DNA from: Karalla daura
Taxonomy: Eukaryota > Chordata > Actinopteri > Chaetodontiformes > Leiognathidae
NCBI GenBank assembly: GCA_029224185.1
Contig: CM055202.1
Span: 2,011,798 to 2,075,797 of the forward strand
Reading direction: 5' to 3'
Length of the DNA: 64,000 nt
The notes below the pieces were generated by a model that was not told the origin of the DNA, did not search any database, and saw only the letters and a program-made list of their open reading frames with translations. The translations under genes and the position numbers were made by a program. Below, one piece after another: positions 52,750 through 62,200 of the stretch (position 1 is the stretch's first letter; each line of letters starts with the position of its first letter).

Positions 52750-52755
52750 AATACA
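52750..52755 (+). terminator. Candidate variant polyadenylation signal of slc10a2
   Basis: AATACA, a weak variant hexamer, lies about 806 bases past the stop codon in an AT-rich stretch. A TGTGTAA and then a T-rich GTGTCTTTATTTTATT region follow, resembling a downstream element. The intervening 51945-52749 is read as 3' untranslated sequence, but no cDNA evidence was available. Confidence 0.3.
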
Positions 52756-53045
52756 TATAAACATGTGTAACCCACACTTTCATGTTGCGTGTCTTTATTT
52801 TATTGGAGCGATCCTTTAAGATCTTTATGACCCTCGTGAAAAAACAACGAGCGCTTGCAGAATTTTGTCTCGTTTAGTAATGCAGTAAAATGTTAACATT
52901 TATAGAACACGTAGTTCCACCTCAAGGCCATTCACATAATGTTCTCCAATCATAAAAGAATCACATTAAATTCTTACAGTTGTTCAAAGTCTACAGTGTC
53001 CACAGTCACTAAAGTACACATGATGCATGAGCAGTGACATAACTG

Positions 53046-53046
<1 letters not shown>

Positions 53047-53094
<48 letters not shown>
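53047..53094. repeat. (CA)n microsatellite
   Basis: About 24 CA units, 1.1 kb after the slc10a2 stop codon. Confidence 0.95.
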
Positions 53095-53097
<3 letters not shown>

Positions 53098-53369
53098 GAT
53101 GATGTACTCCAAGCTGACTGAAGGCCACCTCTTGACCTTATAAAATGCATATGAGTAATGGTGAGCACACATGATTTAAACAATGAAACCATGACTAATA
53201 AATAACTTAACTTCAAATATATTTGGTTTGTTTATTAATGCTCCCTATCAACCTGCATGTATTTCAGATGTGGGCAGTACAATATTTTAGAGGACTTCAC
53301 TGTGGCCTTTGTAAAACACAGATCACAACTTTTTTAGAGACTTTACATAAAGATACTCTCTGACTCCTT

Positions 53370-53930
53370 GCAGCCCGGGTGAGGGGAACACAGTTTACAG
53401 TGGGTCCCTGAACGCATCAGGAGCAGAGGTGCACTTTACGGTAGGTCCGTGAACGCCTCAGCAGCTGGGGTGCGGAGACAGTCGGAGGAAGAGGAGCTCG
53501 GGCGTGAGTAAAACGTAAATACTTAACCCCTGTTTTCTGCTCTGACATTAAAGTACCTGCTTTACTCAGCAGCCTAGCACTCCGATAGTTCACCCCCGAT
53601 GGAAGGCGAGGGAGCCTGAGTTCATCCCGATCACATCAGCGATAGTCGAGGAACTTCAAGAAGTTCCCTTTCTCTCTTCCTCTTCTTGAAATGTCACCGT
53701 TACTTTCCCAGTGTTATGGTTTCTCAACAACTTGACTAGTTTAAACTCAGGCCGAGGCAGATGTGACCGTAGAGTTCATGCCTCAGACGCAAAGCTCCGC
53801 GGGTTTTCCCCAGACGAACGGAGAAATGTGTGGCTGTCGTCCGGGAAACAGCGGCGTGAGATAACGGCTCCCCGTCCCCCTGGAGGCTGGAGCTAGCAGA
53901 GCTAGCAGCGCTAATAGGGCTAATGCTAAC
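53370..53930 (+). promoter_or_regulatory. CpG-containing promoter-like segment with a 41-bp tandem duplication
   Basis: This segment is richer in CpG than its AT-rich flanks. It begins with two diverged 41-bp copies (53394-53434 and 53435-53475, each starting TTTAC and containing GGTCC and GAACGC). A GTGAGT donor-like site follows near 53,503. It lies between slc10a2 and the kelch gene on the same strand, so it could hold an untranslated first exon of the kelch gene about 4.5 kb upstream of its ATG. It could also be an unrelated promoter. No open frame of note is present. Confidence 0.3.
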
Positions 53931-53999
53931 AAAACCACTGTTAAACTCACAGGGTGGCTAACTACTTACTAAGCAGCTACAACCAGGCATCTATGCGTG

Positions 54000-54380
54000 A
54001 CGGAATCAGTTCTTTATCAGTTAACTTACCAGTTACTAACATGTTAACTAACTAACTAACTAACCAGTTATTAAGAAGTTACTAACCAGTCCTTTATCTA
54101 TTAATTAAGCACTCGTCTTGCAGTTAATGAACCAGTTGCTGAAATTCTTCAACCTGCTAATTCGTGTTTCTTCCCAAAAATAACTAACCAGCTACGAACC
54201 TGTTAACTGGTAACATACTTGTATATTAATTTAAGTTACTGTATAAATAAGTTGCAAACCTGTTGACTGATGACACACTAATCTATTATTGACTACTCTC
54301 TAACCAGTTACAAGTAAGTTACCAACCGGTCATCTATCTGTTAATTATTCCACTATTATTCAATGTTTATATTCAGTTAC
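54000..54380. repeat. Degenerate GTTACTAACCAG-type repeat
   Basis: Loose units such as AGTTACTAACCAGT and AACTAACTAACC recur through this AT-rich stretch with irregular spacing, suggesting a decayed minisatellite. Confidence 0.6.
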
Positions 54381-55576
54381 TAATTAACTTCAGGTTAGAC
54401 AGTCAGATATAGGGAGGAACATCTCCTCAGGAGCTCTCAGAAGATCCAAATCATCTTCTCAACCCAAACACTGTGTTACCAGTGTAGCTGCTGCTCCTAT
54501 GGAGGCAGCTTTGGATTTAAAGCATCTTCTGAATGGACCTGCTGGTGTGTGAGGATCATCTGTGGTCCTGTGAACCTCATGATGGACGCGGTGGGTGTTT
54601 CCAGTCACTGAGGTCTGTGCTGGTATGGAGAAGCTGGACTCAGGCTGGAAGCAGGCCCAAACATGTGCCCTCATGCTGGAGGCTCCATTACTCCATCAAC
54701 AGATTTTCCTTAACTGGTCCTGAAAGCAGTGGACAACCATCACCTGATGCCAGGCGTTCAATAGAGCTCAAAGTCCACGAGCAGACAGCACCAGAAGAAT
54801 CTGGGCAGTTTGGTGGAGTGGTGGCAACTCCACAAGAGGCTTCTTATTAAAATAGAGAGAAAGAAGCAGCACATAGATGTACAAACGTGTAGATGAGACA
54901 AGACATCTTCTCTGGTCTGAGTTTGATGAATGTGGAGAAGATAGATGGACACAGTTGTGTTGGAGTTATTGGCTGAGTTCCTATCAGCAGATGTGATGAG
55001 TAGCTGACAGAACATGGAGTGTGTAGAAGGCTCATAAGGTCCCAGCAGGAACGTGTCAGGTCTCAGGTGAAGTGAAACCATGGAATTCCTGAATGTTTGC
55101 TGCTGTTTGCTTTGCGGGACACATTTGTCTCTTGAGTGAAGTGCAACAATGGGGTGTTTCTCCAGCGTGGCTTCAGGGCTGTTTGCTCATGTGACTCTTT
55201 GATAAGACAGAAGACTTTTAACATGAGCTGCGGTGGAAAAGCTCATGCAGCTTTATGTACGTGTGGAAAATTCCTGTGGTGAAAGAATGTGAACTACGCC
55301 CAGCACGTGCTCCTCCCCTCATAAATACTGTAAGAAGGTTCTGGAGTGACTCGTCACATATTCATATTCATTATTTTCCATTGGACACCTGAGTCGCTCC
55401 CTCAATCACCTGTGGCTCATCTGTTCCCGTCAAACACGGCAGCTCTGTGACAAGCGCCCAGAGGCCTGTCTTTATCAGGGCTGGTCGAGCTGCTCATCTG
55501 TGAGTAATTAATGAAGACAAGATATGTGGCACGTCCAAAAACATCATCACATCGTCTGCTTGAGATTTTACAAGGA

Positions 55577-55850
55577 ATGTAAAGTCACGTAGAGTGGTAT
55601 AGAGTCAAGTAGAATCACGCTGAGTTAGGTACAGTTATGTAGGATCATGTGATTATCTGTGAGTGGCAGGTGAGACAGGATGAGACCTGAGGTTGCCAAA
55701 TAGGCATGAAATGGTGCCACGTGTCAGGGTCAGGGAGTAATATTCCCACAACTCAATTACAGATCATAGGATGGATTACAAAATAGCATTTGAGACATTT
55801 CTGATGAAACCAACGTTCCAAAGCTTCTATGTTAATCCTGCAGTGGATCA
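55577..55850 (+). repeat. Unnamed interspersed repeat, copy 3
   Basis: The 5' part is a loose tandem of GTCACGTAGAGTG-like 13-mers ending in ATCATGTGATTATCTGTGAG. GTTGCCAAATAGGCATGAAA, TATTCCCACA and ATTTCTGATGAAACCAACG with GTTCCAAAGCTTC follow. It is the longest copy and the best guide to the element's extent. Confidence 0.6.
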
Positions 55851-56494
55851 TTCCAGTGAAGCCATTAAACTGCAGGAGGCGAGGAACAGTCACAACATTC
55901 AGCTTCAGAAACAGTGAATAAAAATGACAACAAAAACAAGGTAAAATACATGATAATAACAAGTGAACAATGACAAATGTGGGTGAGGCTCAGACTGTAA
56001 AGCATGATTGTAGAAAAAGTTTAAATAAGATTTCAAAGTGTTTATGGTGGAACAATCTTAATTGTACTGGGTGGACTATTCCAGATCACCTCCACTTAGA
56101 GTGTGAGTGAACCAGATAGCTCATGTACTGCAAAGTGAGACCATTATGAGCTATGTGAACATTTTACAATGACTGCTAAATGATTGTTAAGTTGAGTTTC
56201 TAGTTCTAGGTTAGGGCTACGAGTAGTTAGTTATCTGAATCCTTTAAGTTTTTGCAGTTATGTTGGAGTTTGAGATGAAACTTAACCATCAAATTTAAGA
56301 ACTGTCACTGCGTGGTCTAGAAATGCCCTAGAAAGTATGTGCCAGGTTTTACAGACTAAAACCTGGCACACCCGGCACACACACAACACTTATGTTTGGG
56401 CTTTTCCTGTGTTATAACAGGTCTAAACAGAAAAGGTTAATAACACTTCATAAGAGGAGTTGTGTTTCGCAGCTCCAGACTATTTTTCTGTGGT

Positions 56495-56545
56495 GGTAGA
56501 TAAAAGGGCTCCTGCTCTCGTAGTCTCTCTCTGTCAGAACACCTG
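56495..56545 (+). promoter_or_regulatory. Possible TATA-type core promoter upstream of the kelch gene
   Basis: GATAAAAGGG near 56,500 resembles a TATA element followed about 30 bases later by CTCTCTCTGTCAG. It is about 1.5 kb before the kelch start codon. No 5' splice donor linking it to exon 1 could be proven, so this is only an alternative to the CpG-rich segment at 53.4-53.9 kb. Confidence 0.15.
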
Positions 56546-56655
56546 TAGATCCAGAGCTGTAGATCCAGAGCGCTGTAGATCCAGAGCGCTGTAGATCCAG
56601 GGCGCTGTAGATCCAGAGCGCTGTAGATCCAGAGCGCTGTAGATCCAGAGTGCTG
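56542..56655 (+). repeat. 16-bp minisatellite
   Basis: About seven units of CTGTAGATCCAGAGCG, followed by three CCTCACAG 8-mers at about 56,662-56,690. Confidence 0.9.
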
Positions 56656-57002
56656 GTCCCCTCACAGCCTCACAGCCTCACAGCCTCTCTAAGACTCCAG
56701 GGAACACTCAGGTGATCTGTGAGTCACACTCCCAGGTGAACGACCATTATTAGCTGAACTCTACTCAACCATAACAACCAGCACACACACACACACACGC
56801 ACACAGGCAGCAGGTCGGCCGGGCCGCTGCGTGTGAATCAGCAGATGATATCAGAATAGCAGATAATCACTTCCGTGAAGCCTTCTCCTCCCGTCCTCAG
56901 CTGGCGCTCAGAGTCTCTGAGGTCAGGGTTTTACAGTGAGCTGAGGCAACGTTTGGGATCAGACGCGGTGCTCCTAAAGCACAGGTGGTTCAGCTGGAGC
57001 TG

Positions 57003-57007
<5 letters not shown>

Positions 57008-57046
<39 letters not shown>
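57008..57046. repeat. (GA)n microsatellite
   Basis: About 19 GA units, 1 kb before the kelch start codon. Confidence 0.95.
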
Positions 57047-57049
<3 letters not shown>

Positions 57050-57297
57050 CTTCACACCCCGAGGGTGAGTGATGCTGAAACAGTTGAGTTCATGTTGAAC
57101 CTGGTGGTCAAACTGAGCTCAGCCTGTGCAGCTTCTGGAATATGACCTCTGTGTGCTGGAGCTGTGTGTCGCTGCTTCTCCCCAGCTTTACAAGCTATCC
57201 TCACAGCAGTGTTGTAGCTGTGTGCTGGCAGCTCAGCTGCACTTGTGTTGATTCCTTATTCACGTGCTCGATGAGCCATGTTGTTTAGTGAGGAACA

Positions 57298-57350
57298 TGT
57301 AGAGTCAGGTGATCATTCATGTAAGTGACAGTCAAGTCAGATACAACCTA
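57298..57350 (+). repeat. Unnamed interspersed repeat, 5' fragment only
   Basis: GTAGAGTCAGGTGATCATTC and ATGTAAGTGACAG match the 5' block of the family found complete at 55.6 and 58.3 kb. The core and 3' blocks are missing. Confidence 0.45.
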
Positions 57351-57409
57351 TTTCCACTACTGAAACAGCTCAAACAGACAGTAGAGGTCTGGATGTGTTA
57401 TTTCATAGT

Positions 57410-57600
57410 AGTATCTGTGTAGCTGTATTCAGCTGTACTATATTCAGCTGTATATAGCTGTACATTCATCTGTGTATTCAGTTGTGTATTCAGCTGTATA
57501 TAGCTGTATTCAGCTGTATATTCAGCTGTATATAGCTGTATATAGCTGTATATTCAGCCTTGTATCCAGCTGTATATAGGTGTATAACTGTATTCAGGAA
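57410..57600 (+). repeat. AGCTGTATATAGCTGTATTC minisatellite
   Basis: Irregular units of AGCTGTATATAGCTGTAT and AGCTGTATTC fill about 190 bases upstream of the kelch gene. Confidence 0.85.
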
Positions 57601-58021
57601 ACACTAAGTTATTCTCTCAACAGTGTTGTAACACGTGAACCTCAGCAGACTGTAGTCAGCTCAGTCAGCTGCCCATGTGTTCATTCTGACATTTCTCAGC
57701 TTTAGCTTTAGCGTTTGCATCCCCAGATTCTTTCCGTACGTCGTCATTTTGACCTCAAGTGACTCATTAGATCAGACCTAATGAAGTCCATGCTCTGTTC
57801 ATCCACTCCTGGAACTCCAGCAGAACATCTGCTGCACACTGCATTCATGTTTTCATTCACAGAGCAGTTATTGTCATCAATCCCTAAAAAACAATGTAAG
57901 ACAAGACAGATGAAACTGAGACTGTGAATCATCTGAGCCTTGACGTTCCTTAAGCTTGCTGAAGGCTCGTGGTCTGCTCCTGGTAGGAGATGGTGCGGTG
58001 AGCCTGAGGAGCATGCCAGCC

Positions 58022-59184
58022 ATGGCTCAGAGCAGCTCCTGCCTGTGGACCCAGCTCCCCCAGAGCAGCCCGGCCCCACCTGACCGCTACAAGCACGCCT
58101 GCTGCAGCCTGGATGGGTACGTCTACGTCCTGGGAGGGAGGCACAGCAGCTGCCTGAGCGACTTCTGGAAGTACAGCGTGGGTGAGGCCCAAGACCTGTT
58201 CACACCACTGACAACACGCTAACCTCCACCTGGTAGAACACACACTGTCTGTCTGCCACACACCTGGAGTCACCTCAACTTATGTACTGTCACTTAGAGT
58301 CACGTGATCATTTATATGAGTGACAGGCTAGACCGCCAGTTACAATAAAACCTCTGAAGTTGCCAGATAAGCATGAAAGGAGCCAGATCTGTGCAGAAAC
58401 AGAACAGTATTCCCACAGCTACTAGCAGGATTGTAAAGCAGACTCAGAGGCGTCTGTTAGCCCCAGAGGACAGGGATGGATAGTCTGTAGAGCCGCTCTA
58501 GGTGTGTGAGGTGCAGTGGGGGGTAACTGGCTGCTGTGTTTCAGTGTGTGACGAGTGGACAGAGCTGAGCTGCAGCGGTGAGGCTGCTCCAGGAGCTCTG
58601 GAGGAACACGCCATGGTGGCTCACCAGGTACCCTAGCCCTGACGCTAACTGCTAGCTGCTAGCTCGCTGCTAGCCCGCTGCTAGCGCTGGCCACCGCCGC
58701 TCTCACGCTCTGACCTCTCCAGGGCTTCCTGTACGTGTTTGGAGGGCTACGGGACTCCGCCTACACCACCTGGACCTGTCCCCTCTGGGCCTTTGATACA
58801 GGTGAGTCTCCAGCCCAGCTGCTGCTGCTCATGCAAATGCTGCGGCCTGACAGCCCGACCTGCCTGCTGCACGCCGCTGCAGCCTGGCGGGTTTCCGCTA
58901 GCCTCACATAAATGTCCCGTTTCCATATTTCCTTCAGAATCACCACGTGTTGTCAGAGCTAGAAGCTAGGCGGGGTTGTGGGCCTATACCAGCAGAGCCT
59001 GCTGGGAGCTGTGCACAGGACGTACTTCCTGCTCTAAAAATACCTCGACTTGTCCGATCATGCGTCTCGTCCTGGCACAGCACGGCTCCACTTCTGTCCC
59101 AAATAATCGCTGTTTGCTTTCCAGCTGCATGAAATGTACCAATTCCACAGAGCAAGAGAGCCATCTATGTGAAGCGATAATTGG

Positions 59185-59223
<39 letters not shown>

Positions 59224-62200
59224 TGTGTTTTGGAAAAGCTTGCATAATGCTCCTTGTAGATCTTAAATGCGACATCTATTTGTTCTATATTATTCTTTAT
59301 TATTGTCATTTTTTAACTCATATATTTTAACTCATATTGACTTTGTTTATGTTTGCTCTTCTTAAACTGTGATAACACAGCTGTTCAGACCACCCAGGGA
59401 ACTCATACAACTAAACATGCGGCTCATATAAAATGAAGGGGACAAGTTGTCAGAGCTTCAGCTAGAAACACAGTCCAACCTTTAACCTGGAGACTCAAGA
59501 CCCTTCTGTTGACGTGGTGTCCAACCTGTGCCATTCAGAGCCACTCTGCTCCATCATGGTTACCATGGTACTGTGGTCCGTCACCATGGTAACCCTGACT
59601 AGAGGCTCTGTACAGCAGTAGTAGGAGTAACAGTAGTATTTGTCCTAATTTTTCTTCTTCTGTTTTTCACAACCTGCCCCAGCAGCACAGCCCAGCCTCT
59701 CTACATGTTCTAGGTACCTCTACTGCAGCTGATCTGATCTTTAATCTCAGTTCCAACCTGTCTGGACGTCTCTGAGGTGTTTACCTCTGAGACTTTGACT
59801 GAGTGTCACTGATCTAATATCGAGTTTATGTTTTCATGCATTCACTGTGTTCTCCTCTTCTCCCTCTGTCCAGCCAAGCAGAAGTGGGTGAACTGCCGGG
59901 GGAAGAGGAGCTGCCTCCAGGTCAGGCTGCTCTCACCACATCACACTGGTAGACGGGGCTAGGGGACAATCAAAGGAGCTTTGAAACCTGTGGGGGGTGT
60001 TCACTCGTGACTTGCAATCGTTTGTGTGTGTGTGTGTGTGCAGGCCCACAGCCCCACTAACAGGAAAGGCCACAGTGCGGTGGTGGTGGGTGCGTCCATG
60101 CTGCTCTATGGAGGTTTGATCGACATGAAAGGCTCCTCGCAGGAGTTCTGGAGTTTGGATTTAGGTGAGTTTCAGTCGCTTCCTTCTTGTTAAATCTGCT
60201 CGCTACTGTTCCTACTTCAGTCTACTGAGGATTTGTTAACAAGTATCTGTTCCTCTGTTTCCTGAGAATGAAACAAGGATCAGACCACCTCCACTGATGT
60301 GGAGACTGACAGGAAACCAGGGCCTCACACACAGCTCAGCTTCACTGTGCACACAACACTCTGTGTCACACTTTGACAGGCAGATCCTGCCTCAGTCTCT
60401 GGTTCTTCCTCAGTATCTGGTTCCTCCTCTGGTTCCTCCTTCATCTCTGGTTCCTCCTCAGGTCCCTCCTCAGTATCTGGTTCCTCCTCAGGTTCCTCCT
60501 CACTCTCTGGTTCCTCCTCTGGCTCCTCCATCTCTGGTTCCTCCTCAGGTCCCTCCTCAGTATCTGGTTCCTCCTCAGGTTCCTCCTCAGTCTCTGGTTC
60601 CTCCTCTGGCTCCTCCATCTCCGGTTCCTCCTTAGGTCCCTTCTCAGTCCCTGGTTCCCTCTCAGGTTCCTCCTCAGTCTCTGGTTCCTCCTCTGATTCT
60701 GGCTCCATCATCTCAGGCTGGATGTGGAGCATCGCTCCATAGCTGCAGCAAAGCTCCACTTACTCCTTAGTTAAGGAGAACAAGCTGAGAAAATACACTG
60801 TTTAGTCAAGTACAGTTACATAGAGTGGAGTCATGCAGAGCTTCATACACTTACATAGAGTGACCTGATCATTTATGTGTGACACTTGAGATTCACACTT
60901 TCACAGCGAGGTTGCCAAAGAGCCATGAAAGGGCTCCAGATCTGTGCAGAAACAGGTGGAAACATGATGTGTGTCTCTCCTGATGAAGCCAGGGTTCCAC
61001 AGCTTCTCTGCTCCTCTGTGTCTGACAGACACCACAGCCTGGTCCCAGCTCAGCAGCTCCCAGCAGAGCTCCACCGGCCCCGGCCCCGGCCCCGGCCCCA
61101 GACACAACCACTCAGCCGTGGCCTTCCAGGGCGCCATGTTCCTGTTCGGAGGCCTGAAGGGTCTGAGGGAGCAGAGAGACTTCTGGAAGTGGAGCTCCAG
61201 CACCCACACCTGGACCTCGCTCAGAAACAAGTGAGCAGCCCTATGACACACTGTCTTCCCCCGACTTCAGTGTTTCTTCAGAAAATGCTCTGAGAGTGTT
61301 CTCAAGGTTCAGAAAGTGCCAGAATGTTGGGTAAAAAGCCTGAACCGTGTCTCAGCAGGGTAAGTCTACAGTACAGTGAGTTCATTATTGCAGCTGATGT
61401 TAACCTTTGACCTGGGATCAGGTGTATGAACACAGCCTCTGTGTTTCCATCAGCCCTACAAATGCACAAAACCAAAGTATTGTAATAGAAACCTGGTGAA
61501 CACACACATGTACAAAACACTGAAACGCTGTTCAGTGCTCATGAGGTGGTTCCTCAGGTGGTTCCTCAGGTGGTTCCTCAGGTGGTTCCTCAGGTGGTTC
61601 CTCAGGTGGCTCCTCAGGTGGTTCCTCAGGTGGCTCCTCAGGTGGTTCCTCAGGTGGTTCCTCAGGTGGTTCCTCAGGTGGCTCCTCAGGTGGTTCCTCA
61701 GGTGGCTCCTCAGGTGGTTCCTCAAGTGGTTCCTCAGGTGGCTCCTCAGGTGGTTCCTCAGGTGGCTCCTCAGGTGGTTCCTCAAGTGGTTCCTCAGGTG
61801 GTTCCTCAGACATGGTCTGATGGAAACGTGTCTCATGAGGGGACTGACATCTTTCAGAATCTAATTAAAGTATGGAAACGATGTCCTTCTTGCTCAAAGT
61901 GGAGTCTTACAGGATGAGAGTTTACCAGAATTATGGGATGTGAAGGTCTTTAATGAAACCTGTGATGGAAACAGCTCCACACAGCTGGAGGTAGCAGCTT
62001 CGCTCCAGGCCTGGCTGTAACAGGAGCAGCCGCTCCGAGGCGTTCGCAGGTCACAGTGCTCTGTCTGCACCTGGAAACTTCACCAGCAGCGTGGGAAGTG
62101 TTTCCACGTCTCTGCGCTGGAACCTGATCCAGTCAATGACTCAGCACCTGCTCAGCATGCTGGGATCAGTTTGCTACAGGCATGGTGACAGGGGGATCCA

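Noticed and set aside
60325..60759. 144-codon glutamate-rich frame on the minus strand
   Set aside because: It is the complement of the intron 5 minisatellite, with no family similarity and no supporting splice or promoter signals.
61545..61808. CRISPR-like direct repeats
   Set aside because: Units are contiguous without spacers and the genome is eukaryotic.
61456..61917. Long frames encoding Trp/Leu/Arg, Val/Pro/Gln or Glu/Pro repeats on both strands
   Set aside because: The 12-bp minisatellite has no stops in any frame, and the position is intronic between two well-supported kelch exons.
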